Shown: positions 1 through 8,225 of the stretch, piece by piece
How positions within the stretch are numbered: the stretch's first letter is position 1
Layout of the letters: every line of letters begins with the position of its first letter
Assembly: GCF_039941015.1 (NCBI RefSeq)
Contig: NZ_JBDVFI010000049.1
From: Sedimentitalea sp039941015
GTDB lineage: Bacteria; Pseudomonadota; Alphaproteobacteria; Rhodobacterales; Rhodobacteraceae
DNA length: 64,000 bases
Direction: 5' to 3' (one strand)
Made by a program: the position numbers and the translations under genes
Notes under the pieces: generated by a model
Database searches by the model: none
Seen by the model: only the letters and a program-made list of their open reading frames with translations
Told to the model about the DNA's origin: nothing

Positions 1-74
1 TTGCCGTGCGACTTCGGAAAATAGGGCTTCAAACGCGCCATCTGCGCGTCGCTCAACCAGAAAAGATCAGACAT
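1..74 (-). CDS. IS5-family transposase, N-terminal fragment cut by the window edge
   Basis: Read on the minus strand from an ATG at 74, the frame stays open to the edge of the window and begins MSDLFWLSDAQMARL, followed by KPYFPKSHG. This opening is characteristic of transposases of IS5-type elements in alphaproteobacteria. These enzymes cut and join the ends of their own element through a DDE active site, which would lie outside the window. Only about 24 residues are visible, so it cannot be said whether the gene is intact. The element end at 121-137 supports the call. Confidence 0.75.
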   Translation of the reverse strand, partial: MSDLFWLSDAQMARLKPYFPKSHG

Positions 75-137
75 ATCACCGCTCAGTTTTCCGGCGGTGA
101 ATCATGATGCTCGCCTGAAATCAATGGGTCCAGACCC
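1..137 (-). mobile_element. Partial IS5-type insertion sequence; one terminal inverted repeat visible
   Basis: The transposase start at 74 is preceded by a short untranslated leader and then TCAATGGGTCCAGACCC at 121-137. Read inward from the outside this is GGGTCTGGACCC..., a typical terminal repeat of IS5-group elements. The next three bases, TAA at 138-140, fit the TNA target duplication these elements make. The other end is outside the window, so the element length and the second copy of the duplication cannot be checked. The boundary at 137 is inferred. Confidence 0.6.
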
Positions 138-365
138 TAAAGAGCCCGCCACAAAGAGCGTCGCAGGAAGAAGCACCGGAGCTACCTCTCAACGCTCCAC
201 GGAAACAGGTGCATCATACCAATGCACGGATCGCGGACTTAAAATACCCTGCGACCAAGGTTGACCGATCTGCCTGCACACAAAACCACGCCCGCCCAAT
301 ACTGCGTGAATTTCGCAATCACGAACGTCATCACAGACTGGCAGAACCTCGCAAAAAGCCTCGCT

Positions 366-785
366 CTATCTTCCTAACGCGCCGCGAATCTGGTCTCCGT
401 GGGCCTGAATTGCCGCCATGTCTCCCATCTTCCCCGGGGGGCGCAGGCTGACATCGGCGTGGCGCGGCAAAATATGGAAATGCAGGTGAAAAACCTCCTG
501 CCCGCCGTCCGCCTCGTTGAACTGCTGTACCGTCACACCGGTCGCATCAAACGCGACCATCACGGCCCGCGCCACCTTTTGTGCTGTACGCATCACTGCC
601 GCCAGCTGGGCCTCGCTTGCATCCAGAATGTTGCGGCATGGAGTCTTTGGAATGACAAGGCAATGCCCATCGGCGCGCGGCATGATATCCATGAACACCA
701 ACGTGTCATCGTCTTCATATACCCGGCTTGAAGGAATCTCTTCGCGCAGGATCTTTGCAAAGATATTGTCGTCGTCGTAGGTCAT
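366..785 (-). CDS. HIT family nucleotide-binding hydrolase
   Basis: This 139-residue protein has the histidine triad of the HIT family, H100-L-H102-F-H104, followed by ILPRH, close to the C-terminus. The N-terminal half (DDNIFAKILREEIPSS...DIMPRADGHCLVIPK) is the usual Hint-type nucleotide-binding core. HIT proteins of this branch hydrolyse nucleoside phosphoramidates or dinucleoside polyphosphates in the cytoplasm; the physiological substrate is seldom known. Length is normal. It stands alone, divergent from ctaD. Between its stop and the IS end lie about 228 bases (138-365) in which nothing could be recognised. Confidence 0.9.
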   Translation of the reverse strand: MTYDDDNIFAKILREEIPSSRVYEDDDTLVFMDIMPRADGHCLVIPKTPCRNILDASEAQLAAVMRTAQKVARAVMVAFDATGVTVQQFNEADGGQEVFHLHFHILPRHADVSLRPPGKMGDMAAIQAHGDQIRGALGR

Positions 786-902
786 CGGTCCGCTCCCGCA
801 TTTTCGCCTGTCTTGCGCTTTGTGCGAAGCGGTGCACCGCAGGTCAACCCACGCAAGCCGCGATCACGTCCCTATTTCATCTTTGTCCATACACTCCGGG
901 GT

Positions 903-919
903 CCGGGGCAGCGCCCCGG
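903..919. repeat. GC-rich palindrome upstream of ctaD
   Basis: CCGGGGC at 903-909 and GCCCCGG at 913-919 form a perfect 7-bp stem with a 3-base loop, preceded by a second CCGGGGT-like half. It lies in the divergent region between the HIT gene and ctaD, where no transcript is expected to end. Short GC-rich palindromes of this form recur between genes in this group of bacteria; its role here is unknown. Confidence 0.45.
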
Positions 920-956
920 TAGAGCGCGAAAAACAAGGGGGGCGCGGCAATTTATC

Positions 957-970
957 TTGATCCAAATCAA
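957..970 (+). promoter_or_regulatory. Perfect FNR/FnrL-type operator upstream of ctaD
   Basis: TTGATCCAAATCAA matches the FNR consensus TTGAT-N4-ATCAA in all ten fixed positions. It is 101 bases upstream of the ctaD start codon. A possible sigma-70 pair, TTGAAG at 980-985 and TAAAAC at 1003-1008 with 17 bases between, would put the box near -50. A start near 1005 would put it at -41.5, the activating position. Oxygen-dependent control of oxidase subunit I is inferred from the match alone. Confidence 0.7.
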
Positions 971-1071
971 ACTCGGCCATTGAAGCCCACCTGTAGTCAT
1001 TCTAAAACCTGAATGGAATTTCGCACGCGCCAGACCTTGGGTGCGTGTTCATATGTAACAGGAGGCGCCAA

Positions 1072-2745
1072 ATGGCCGACGCAGCCATTCATGGTCACGA
1101 GCACGCGGGCGAGCGCAGTTTCTTCACGCGCTGGTTCATGTCCACCAACCACAAAGACATCGGTATTCTGTATCTTGTGGTGTCCGCACTCGCCGGTTTT
1201 ATCTCTGTCGCGTTCACCGTCTATATGCGGATCGAACTCATGCAGCCCGGCGTTCAGCACATGTGTATGGAAGGCGCCCGGCTCTTTGCCGATTCGTCGA
1301 GTCCCTGTACTCCCAACGGTCATCTCTGGAACGTCCTGATCACCGGACACGGTATCCTGATGATGTTCTTTGTTGTGATCCCCGCCCTGTTCGGCGGATT
1401 TGGCAACTATTTCATGCCCTTGCAGATTGGCGCGCCCGACATGGCGTTCCCGCGCATGAACAACCTGTCCTTCTGGCTCTATGTCTTTGGCACGACCCTG
1501 GCGGTGTGCTCGGTGCTTGCACCCGGCGGCAATGACCAGGCCGGGTCCGGTGTTGGTTGGGTGCTATACCCGCCGCTCTCGGTCAACGAAGGCGGTATGT
1601 CGATGGATTTCGCGATCTTCGCAGTGCACGTCTCCGGCGCTTCGTCGATCCTCGGCGCGATCAACATGATCACCACCTTCCTGAACATGCGTGCCCCTGG
1701 CATGACTCTGTTCAAGGTGCCGCTGTTTGCCTGGTCGATCTTTGTAACTGCCTGGCTGATCCTGCTGTCTCTGCCGGTTCTGGCGGGTGCGATCACCATG
1801 CTGCTGATGGACCGCAACTTCGGGTTTACCTTCTTTGACCCGGCTGGCGGCGGCGATCCGATCCTCTATCAGCACATCCTGTGGTTCTTTGGCCACCCCG
1901 AAGTGTACATCGTGATCCTGCCCGGCTTTGGTCTGATCAGCCACGTGATCGCGACCTTCTCGCGTAAACCGATCTTCGGTTATCTGCCGATGGTCTGGGC
2001 GCTGATCGCTATCGGTTTCCTCGGCTTTGTTGTCTGGGCGCACCACATGTACACTGTGGGCCTGACCCTGAACCAGCAGGCTTATTTCATGCTGGCCACG
2101 ATGACCATCGCGGTGCCAACAGGCGTCAAGGTGTTCAGCTGGATCGCTACAATGTGGGGCGGGTCGATCGAGTTCAAGACACCGATGCTGTTTGCCTTCG
2201 GTTTCCTGTTCCTGTTCACCATCGGTGGGGTCACCGGCATCGTCCTGTCGCAGGCCGCTGTGGACCGCTACTATCACGACACCTATTACGTTGTAGCGCA
2301 TTTCCACTACGTGATGAGCCTCGGTGCGGTCTTCACCATCTTTGCGGGTATTTACTTCTACCTGCCCAAGATGACCGGTCGCATGTATCCTGAAACCATG
2401 GGTAAGATACACTTCTGGATGTTCTTCATCGGTGCCAACCTGACGTTCTTCCCGCAGCACTTCCTGGGTCGTCAAGGCATGCCACGCCGCTACATCGACT
2501 ATCCCGAGGCATTTGCCTATTGGAACTGGTGGTCGAGCCTTGGTGCGTTCCTGTCGTTTGCCTCGTTCCTGCTGTTCTTCGGTATCATCTGGTACACGCT
2601 GACACGCGGCGCCAAAGTGACAGAAAACAACCCATGGAACGAATATGCGGATACGCTGGAATGGACTATCCCCAGCCCACCGCCGGAACATACATTCGAA
2701 ATCCTGCCCAAGCAGGAAGAATGGGACAAGGGCTCCGCCCACTGA
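1072..2745 (+). CDS. ctaD: Cytochrome c oxidase (aa3-type) subunit I
   Basis: Catalytic subunit of the proton-pumping heme-copper oxidase in the inner membrane; it binds heme a, heme a3 and CuB and reduces O2 to water. The 557-residue protein has twelve predicted membrane spans. Its key residues fall almost exactly where the Paracoccus enzyme has them: HPEVY with H275 and the cross-linked Y279, H324-H325 for CuB, and AHFHY with H410 and H412. The ATG at 1072 is chosen because AGGAGG sits 7 bases upstream; an in-frame ATG at 1045 has no such site. No other oxidase subunit gene is adjacent, which is common for ctaD in this group. A strong terminator follows. Confidence 0.98.
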   Translation: MADAAIHGHEHAGERSFFTRWFMSTNHKDIGILYLVVSALAGFISVAFTVYMRIELMQPGVQHMCMEGARLFADSSSPCTPNGHLWNVLITGHGILMMFFVVIPALFGGFGNYFMPLQIGAPDMAFPRMNNLSFWLYVFGTTLAVCSVLAPGGNDQAGSGVGWVLYPPLSVNEGGMSMDFAIFAVHVSGASSILGAINMITTFLNMRAPGMTLFKVPLFAWSIFVTAWLILLSLPVLAGAITMLLMDRNFGFTFFDPAGGGDPILYQHILWFFGHPEVYIVILPGFGLISHVIATFSRKPIFGYLPMVWALIAIGFLGFVVWAHHMYTVGLTLNQQAYFMLATMTIAVPTGVKVFSWIATMWGGSIEFKTPMLFAFGFLFLFTIGGVTGIVLSQAAVDRYYHDTYYVVAHFHYVMSLGAVFTIFAGIYFYLPKMTGRMYPETMGKIHFWMFFIGANLTFFPQHFLGRQGMPRRYIDYPEAFAYWNWWSSLGAFLSFASFLLFFGIIWYTLTRGAKVTENNPWNEYADTLEWTIPSPPPEHTFEILPKQEEWDKGSAH

Positions 2746-2765
2746 TCCTGATCTGAATGAACGAC

Positions 2766-2797
2766 AAAGGCCCCGGAAACCCCGGGGCCTTTTTTTG
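2766..2797 (+). terminator. Rho-independent terminator of ctaD
   Basis: AAAGGCCCCGG pairs with CCGGGGCCTTT across a short A-rich loop and is followed by a run of seven T. It starts 21 bases after the ctaD stop, so ctaD is probably transcribed alone and the next gene separately. Confidence 0.9.
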
Positions 2798-2876
2798 TTA
2801 TGGGGTTCATGCGGCCTCTTGTTGGAAATCCTGCCGGGCCTTAACGTTCAGACATTCGACATACAGGAGACGTCCA

Positions 2877-3599
2877 ATGATCATCGTCACCCCCGTTACC
2901 CCCCAAGGAATTCTCGAAGTTCAGCTGACCGGCACGCTCACGGCTGATGACTACGCTGACACTCTGACGCCAGCGATGGATGAGGCCGCTGCAACTCACG
3001 ACCACCTGCGTGTACTGATCCGCATGGGCCCCGACTTTTCCGGCTTTACGGCCAAGGCCGCCTGGGCGGACGCCAAGCTCGGGATGCGTCACTGGTCTGG
3101 GTTTGAAAGGATCGCTGTTGTCACCGATGCCGACTGGATCGAGAACATGGTACAGGTCTTGGGATTTGCCATGCCCGGTGCGGTGGAAACCTTTGAACTC
3201 GACGAACTGGACGACGCCCGCCGCTGGCTGACCGAATCCCTTGGCAGCCTGCACATGAAGGATCTGGGCAACGACATCCTGCAGGTCCAATTGCTCGGCA
3301 AGCTCGACACCGCGGCCTATGCCAGTGCCGAAGAAGATCTGGATGCCTATGTCCGTGATCATGGTCGGTTCAAGCTGTTGCTGGACCTGCGCGAGTTTGA
3401 TGGCTGGCATGGTCTGGCCGCACTTGGCGACCACCTGAAACTGGTTCGTGATCATCGCCACATTCCCACCAAGGTTGCGATTCTCGGCGATGAAGGCTGG
3501 CAGAAACTGGCGCAGAAACTGATGCGTCACTTCATCTCTGCCGAAACCCGGTATTTCGACAAGGCAGACGCCGACGCGGCAAACGCCTGGCTCGCGTGA
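2877..3599 (+). CDS. Tandem SpoIIAA-like (STAS/SEC14-type) two-domain protein
   Basis: This 240-residue cytoplasmic protein is made of two copies of a SpoIIAA-like domain (DUF3478), at about residues 1-115 and 120-240. Each copy opens with a strand-rich segment (ILEVQLTGTLTADDY; ILQVQLLGKLDTAAY). Each continues with a helix and a hydrophobic strand (LRVLIRMGPDFSGF; FKLLLDLREFDGW) and ends with F-D/E...DA..WL. Single-domain members usually occur alone, so this is an internal duplication. No function is established for the family; a lipid-binding or anti-sigma-antagonist role would be speculation. The ATG at 2877 follows ACAGGAGA; a start at 2757 would run through the ctaD terminator. Confidence 0.8.
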   Translation: MIIVTPVTPQGILEVQLTGTLTADDYADTLTPAMDEAAATHDHLRVLIRMGPDFSGFTAKAAWADAKLGMRHWSGFERIAVVTDADWIENMVQVLGFAMPGAVETFELDELDDARRWLTESLGSLHMKDLGNDILQVQLLGKLDTAAYASAEEDLDAYVRDHGRFKLLLDLREFDGWHGLAALGDHLKLVRDHRHIPTKVAILGDEGWQKLAQKLMRHFISAETRYFDKADADAANAWLA

Positions 3600-3638
3600 C
3601 GTCGTGACGCGATCACAATGGGCGGATAGCCCTGCAAA

Positions 3639-3667
3639 CCCCGTTCACCAACGGGGCGTCGCTTTCT
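3639..3667 (+). terminator. Probable terminator after the tandem STAS gene
   Basis: CCCCGTT at 3639-3645 and AACGGGG at 3650-3656 form a 7-bp stem with a CACC loop. It is followed by CGTCGCTTTCT, a poor T-tract. The position between two plus-strand genes fits a terminator of moderate strength. Confidence 0.6.
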
Positions 3668-3699
3668 AACATCGCCGAAAGTCATGCCTCAATATTGCG

Positions 3700-4185
3700 A
3701 TGCCCTATAGCTGGTCAAAATCCTATACACCCAATGCCGCGCAAGAGCTTCAGCTTTGGCCGCACCAGTCGTTGCCGCCCAAAGGTTTTGTCGGCTTTAT
3801 TGGCGCAACTTTCATACTCATCCTGATCCCTCTAGTGCCGCTCTTGGGCAGCGTCCTGCTCTGGGGGCTCCTGCCCTTCCTTTTGATTGCAGTCGGGGGG
3901 CTCTGGTTCGCGCTCGACCGCAGCCATCGCAATGCGCAGGTGCTTGAAATTTTCACGCTCACCGACAAGGACGCCCACCTGATCCGACACAACCCTAAGG
4001 GGGACGCACAGGAATGGCACTGCAATCGCTACTGGGCCACAACCGAAATGCACAAAACTGACGGGCCGGTGCCCTATTACGTGACCCTCAAAGGCGGGGG
4101 GCGCGAGGTCGAAATCGGTGCGTTTCTTTCCGAGGACGAGCGCATCGCCCTTTATGAAGAGCTGAACAGGGCACTACGCGATTGA
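3700..4185 (+). CDS. DUF2244 family integral membrane protein
   Basis: The 161-residue protein has two adjacent hydrophobic segments at about residues 29-52 and 53-70, a basic turn (DRSHRN), and then a soluble C-terminal domain ending in EDERIALYEELNRAL. This is the arrangement of DUF2244 proteins, found in alphaproteobacteria often near cytochrome oxidase genes. The function is unknown; an association with oxidase assembly has only context behind it. Here ctaD is separated from it by one gene and two terminators, so co-transcription with ctaD is unlikely. Confidence 0.8.
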   Translation: MPYSWSKSYTPNAAQELQLWPHQSLPPKGFVGFIGATFILILIPLVPLLGSVLLWGLLPFLLIAVGGLWFALDRSHRNAQVLEIFTLTDKDAHLIRHNPKGDAQEWHCNRYWATTEMHKTDGPVPYYVTLKGGGREVEIGAFLSEDERIALYEELNRALRD

Positions 4186-4233
4186 TCTCAAAAGGGCTCG
4201 GGCAGGATTCACTCCCGGCGGGTATAAGCTACC

Positions 4234-4258
4234 CGCGCGAATCGCGCCGATTCGCGCG
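4234..4258. terminator. Perfect hairpin between convergent DUF2244 and yqeY genes
   Basis: CGCGCGAATCG at 4234-4244 is followed after three bases (CGC) by its exact reverse complement at 4248-4258. The 11-bp stem is between the 3' ends of two convergent genes, where a bidirectional stop is expected. There is no T-run on either side, so it may act by pausing or by protecting 3' ends. Confidence 0.55.
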
Positions 4259-4348
4259 AACCCGGTCCGATTTGCAGGAGACTCACTGTCGGCCCAGAAT
4301 TTGAGAGGTGCTGTACCCGGCCCAGCAGCGCGGGCCGCATCACCAAGC

Positions 4349-4813
4349 TCAGCCGGTGCAGAGCCTGTCTTTGACCAACGGGCCAACTTTTCCGAAGTCC
4401 ATTTGTCCGGTGTACTTGCCCTTGAGCTGGGCCATCACCTTGCCCATGTCGCGGATCGAGGTGGCGCCGGTTTCTTCAACCGCCGAACGAACGGCCTTAG
4501 CAACCTCATCTTCGCCCAGTTGCTTTGGAAGAAATTCTTCTAATATTTCAATCTCTTGCCGTTCCCTTTCGGCAAGATCAATCCGCCCGCCTTCTTCATA
4601 GGTGCGCGCACTTTCCTGCCGCTGCTTGGTCATTTTACTCAGGATCGCGAGCACGTCGGGATCACCGACACCTTCGTCGCCCCCCTCGCCACGCGCGGCG
4701 ATGTCCTGATCCTTGATCGCTGCACAGATCAATCGCAACGTCGATAGCCGCATCGTGGCCTTGTCGCGCATTGCCTGTTTGAGGGCGTCATTCACCCGCG
4801 TTCGCATGTTCAT
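4349..4813 (-). CDS. GatB/YqeY domain protein
   Basis: A 154-residue cytoplasmic protein of the YqeY family. It shows the N-terminal motif RVNDALKQAMRDK, the central segment RQESARTYEEGGR, and EFLPKQLGEDEV ahead of the C-terminal helical part. YqeY resembles the tail domain of the GatB subunit of tRNA-dependent amidotransferase, which binds tRNA; the stand-alone protein has no firmly established role. It is divergent from carA, which also belongs to glutamine/amide metabolism, an arrangement often seen in this group. A second ATG two codons in (MRTRV) could be the start. Confidence 0.88.
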   Translation of the reverse strand: MNMRTRVNDALKQAMRDKATMRLSTLRLICAAIKDQDIAARGEGGDEGVGDPDVLAILSKMTKQRQESARTYEEGGRIDLAERERQEIEILEEFLPKQLGEDEVAKAVRSAVEETGATSIRDMGKVMAQLKGKYTGQMDFGKVGPLVKDRLCTG

Positions 4814-4936
4814 ATCGCTTGTTCCATCCCCATGGAGTTCGAAACCCCGACATTATAGAAGGAAAAAGCGCGATACAACCATCCGGTCGCGACGTAACCC
4901 ATTGTTAATGCAGAGGGTCCCAAATTGTGACCGGGC

Positions 4937-4965
4937 TTGACCTGTGCCCGCGCGCCGCTTAGGTA
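4937..4965 (+). promoter_or_regulatory. Sigma-70-type promoter of carA
   Basis: TTGACC at 4937-4942 and TAGGTA at 4960-4965 are separated by exactly 17 bases, giving a predicted start near 4972 and a leader of about 25 bases before the carA ATG. Both hexamers are close to consensus. Confidence 0.6.
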
Positions 4966-4997
4966 TCCGTCAATTCAGCACATCAGAGAGTCGCGCC

Positions 4998-6158
4998 ATG
5001 GCCACATCCGCCCTGCCAAAGCCCACCGCCTGCCTGGCACTTGCGGATGGTACTGTTTTCTACGGCACCGGATTTGGTGCAACCGGGCAAACCACGGCCG
5101 AGCTTTGCTTTAACACTGCGATGACCGGCTATCAGGAAATTATGACCGATCCGTCCTATGCAGGTCAGATCGTCACCTTTACTTTCCCTCATATCGGCAA
5201 TGTCGGTGTTAATCCCGACGACGATGAAACCGCCGATCCGGTTGCTTCGGGCATGGTTGTTAAGTGGGACCCGACAACGCCCAGCAACTGGCGCGCTGTC
5301 GAAAATCTTCAGGATTGGCTCGCCCGGCGTGGACGCATTGCCATTGGTGGCGTTGATACCCGTCGCCTGACGCGCGCCATTCGGCAACAGGGTGCGCCAC
5401 ATGCGGCACTTGCGCATGATCCGGACGGTAACTTCGACCTGGAAGCGCTTGTGGCTGCTGCGCGCGGTTTTGCGGGCCTTGAAGGCACGGACCTCGCCAA
5501 GGAAGTCACCTGCGCGCAATCCTATCGTTGGGATGAAATGCGGTGGGCGTGGCCCCAAGGGTATGCGCCCCACAACTCGCCCAAATACAAGGTTGTCGCC
5601 ATCGACTACGGTGCCAAACGCAATATCCTGCGTTGCCTTGCCAGCGCCGGTTGCGACGTGACCGTGTTGCCCGCGACGACGACGTCCGAAGAGGTGTTGG
5701 CGCATCAACCTGATGGTGTGTTCCTGTCCAATGGTCCCGGCGACCCCGCAGCGACGGGCACCTATGCAGTGCCGATGATCCGGGACGTGCTGGACAAGAC
5801 CGAAATCCCAGTTTTCGGCATTTGCCTTGGCCACCAGATGCTTGCCCTTGCCCTTGGCGCGAATACCGTCAAGATGAACCACGGCCACCACGGCGCCAAC
5901 CATCCTGTCAAGGATATGGAAACCGGAAAGGTGGAAATAACCTCGATGAATCATGGCTTTGCAGTTGATGCACAGACGCTGCCGGATGGCATTATCGAGA
6001 CCCATCGCTCTCTGTTTGACGGTTCGAACTGCGGAATCCGCATGACCGACCGCCCTGTCTATTCCGTGCAATACCACCCCGAAGCCAGCCCCGGCCCGCA
6101 GGACAGTTTCTATCTGTTCGAGCGCTTTGCAGAAGCGATGAGCGCACAAAAAGCTTAA
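4998..6158 (+). CDS. carA: Carbamoyl-phosphate synthase small subunit
   Basis: Glutaminase subunit that releases ammonia from glutamine for carbamoyl phosphate synthesis, feeding arginine and pyrimidine pathways. The 386-residue protein has the N-terminal CPSase small-chain domain (FGATGQTTAELCFNTAMTGY) and a C-terminal class I amidotransferase domain. In the latter the nucleophile is C276 in FGICLGHQ, and H360 and E362 in HPEAS complete the triad. The ATG at 4998 is preferred to one at 4944 because the protein then begins at the family's usual place and the promoter at 4937-4965 lies upstream. carB is not in the window. Confidence 0.97.
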   Translation: MATSALPKPTACLALADGTVFYGTGFGATGQTTAELCFNTAMTGYQEIMTDPSYAGQIVTFTFPHIGNVGVNPDDDETADPVASGMVVKWDPTTPSNWRAVENLQDWLARRGRIAIGGVDTRRLTRAIRQQGAPHAALAHDPDGNFDLEALVAAARGFAGLEGTDLAKEVTCAQSYRWDEMRWAWPQGYAPHNSPKYKVVAIDYGAKRNILRCLASAGCDVTVLPATTTSEEVLAHQPDGVFLSNGPGDPAATGTYAVPMIRDVLDKTEIPVFGICLGHQMLALALGANTVKMNHGHHGANHPVKDMETGKVEITSMNHGFAVDAQTLPDGIIETHRSLFDGSNCGIRMTDRPVYSVQYHPEASPGPQDSFYLFERFAEAMSAQKA

Positions 6159-6270
6159 GATACGCGGCAGACCTAACTGGGATTATAAATATATCGCAGT
6201 AGCTTAACCCGGTGTTAACTCTGCGGGCCCCACGCTGACTCCGACTTTCACAGTGGGTCGGGCGACCGGG

Positions 6271-8161
6271 ATGAATACTCAAAACCTGCGGCTTTTGACG
6301 TCGCACCCGGCTCTGGTTGCCCACAACCGCAGGCGCAAGCCCCTAGGCGAGTATCTGGCCGACAGCGGCGCTATCTCCTCGACCCAGCTGATCCGTGCCC
6401 TGCACCTGCAGATGACACTGGGCGCACCGGTTGGTGAAATCCTGGTGTCAGAGGGATGGGCCAGTCCGGGCGATATCCGCGACGCGTTGGCGCTACAGCA
6501 CCAGATCCGCGAGGTTGATCTGACACTCGCTCCTCCGGACGAAGATCTGTGCCACCGGATGCCGCATGGGTTTTGGCTGAGCCATCGCGTCATCCCGTGG
6601 AAGCGCGAAAACGGAACCGTCCTGATCGCGACAGACAGGCCAGACCGCTTTGATGCCGTGCGCGCGGCCCTTGGCGATACCTATGCCAGTACCCTGCCAA
6701 TCCTGGCCAGCGGTGCCCAGATAGAAGCCTCCATTGCCGAGAGGTTCAGGAGGCCAATGGCAAAGGCGGCCGGCGCACGTGTCCCGGCCCAATTCAGTTG
6801 TCGAACCTGGCAATCGGGAAGGCGCGGAATTCTACCTGCAATTCTGCTTTTGGTGGCGGTCGCGCTAGTCTTCATGCCGATAACGGTCCTTGCCGCAGTC
6901 AGCATTTTGGCAATCACAACGCTCATCATGTTTGCGTCCCTCAAATTAGCGGCGTTTTCTGCATTCCTCTTCCTTCCCAGTACCGCAATCACATCCGATG
7001 AGCCCCCCTTTACGGGGCGACCGCCCGCCCGGCGCCCCAAAATTTCGATGCTTGTGCCACTGTTTCGCGAAAAGGAAATCGCCGGGGCGCTGATCCGCAG
7101 GCTTGAAAGGCTGACCTATCCCAAGGCGCTGCTCGATGTAGTTCTGGTGCTTGAGGAACACGACGATGTCACACGCCAAACGCTGGCGCAAACCCGGCTT
7201 CCGGCATGGATGCGGGTGATCAGCGTCCCGGCCCATGACGGTTTGACCACCAAACCACGAGCTATGAACTATGCGCTCGATTTCTGTCGTGGTGATATCA
7301 TCGGTGTCTGGGACGCCGAAGACGCCCCTGCCCCGGATCAGCTTGAAACGGTTGCCGCGCGGTTTGCTGAGGCACCGGAGGACGTCGTTTGCTTGCAAGG
7401 CGTCCTCGACTATTACAATCCGCGAACAAACTGGCTCGCACGGTGTTTCACCATCGAATACGCGAGCTGGTTTCGGGTGGTTCTGCCCGGAATTGCGCGT
7501 TTGGGTCTTGTGATACCGCTGGGCGGAACGACCTTGTTCTTTCGGCGCGACAAGCTTGAGGAACTGGGGGGGGTGGGATGCGCATAACGTGACCGAAGAT
7601 GCTGACCTCGGGGTACGGCTTTGCCGTGCCGGGTATCGCACAGAGTTGATTGATACGGTAACGTTCGAAGAGGCGAACTGCCGACCATGGCCTTGGATCA
7701 AGCAGCGCTCGCGCTGGCTCAAGGGGTTTATGGTCACCTATCTCGTACACATGCGAAATCCACATCAGCTGTTCTGCGATCTCGGCCTGGCACGTTTTTT
7801 GAGCCTTCAGGCGTTTTTCGTCGGCACCCTGAGCCAATTCCTGCTCGCGCCGGTGCTCTGGTCGTTCTGGCTGGTGCTCTTGGGTTGGCAGCATCCGGTG
7901 CAAACGCTTGTGCCTGCGTCGATAGCGTTGGTGATTGCCCGCCTCTTCGTTTGCGCCGAGCTTCTGGTGCTCTCAATTGGGATTGCGTCTGTGGCGGCAA
8001 CGGAACGACGGTTCCTGTTGCGATGGGTGCCGACGATGCCGCTCTACTTTCCGCTCGCGGCGATTGCGGCCTACAAGGCGCTCTATGAATTGATCTTTCG
8101 GCCCTATTACTGGGACAAGACCCAGCATGGTCATGCGCCGTCAGAGCTGAACACTGATTGA
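6271..8161 (+). pseudogene. Family 2 glycosyltransferase with N-terminal GspE/MshEN-like domain, frameshifted
   Basis: Two overlapping reading frames together encode one membrane glycosyltransferase of about 630 residues. An N-terminal module (LGEYLADSGAISSTQLIRAL) resembles the GspE/MshEN N-terminal domain. Two hydrophobic segments follow, and then a GT2 domain with WDAEDAP. The frame ends prematurely just after KLEELGGVG. The other frame continues without a gap: GGWDAHNVTEDADLG, the processive-transferase motif QRSRW, and C-terminal membrane spans. The break is at a run of eight G (7566-7573); seven would restore the frame. So the catalytic domain is split, unless the extra G is a sequencing error or a slippage variant. 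A GTG at 6253 is another possible start. Confidence 0.85.
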
Positions 8162-8225
8162 GCCAATCGTTCTCGCCCAACGCTCAGTAAGTCAGAGCAC
8201 TGAACCCCAAATGCAGCCACACGTG

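Noticed and set aside
209..451. 80-codon plus-strand frame between the IS end and the HIT gene
   Set aside because: It runs into the HIT gene antisense, lacks a ribosome site and has a random composition.
1564..2742. Long open frame antisense to ctaD
   Set aside because: The opposite strand encodes subunit I with all metal-binding histidines in place; the antisense frame is a by-product of GC-rich codon use and has no recognisable domain.
7556..8161. Separate 201-residue gene after the glycosyltransferase
   Set aside because: It continues the same GT2 domain in another frame and includes its catalytic motifs, so it is the second half of one broken gene.
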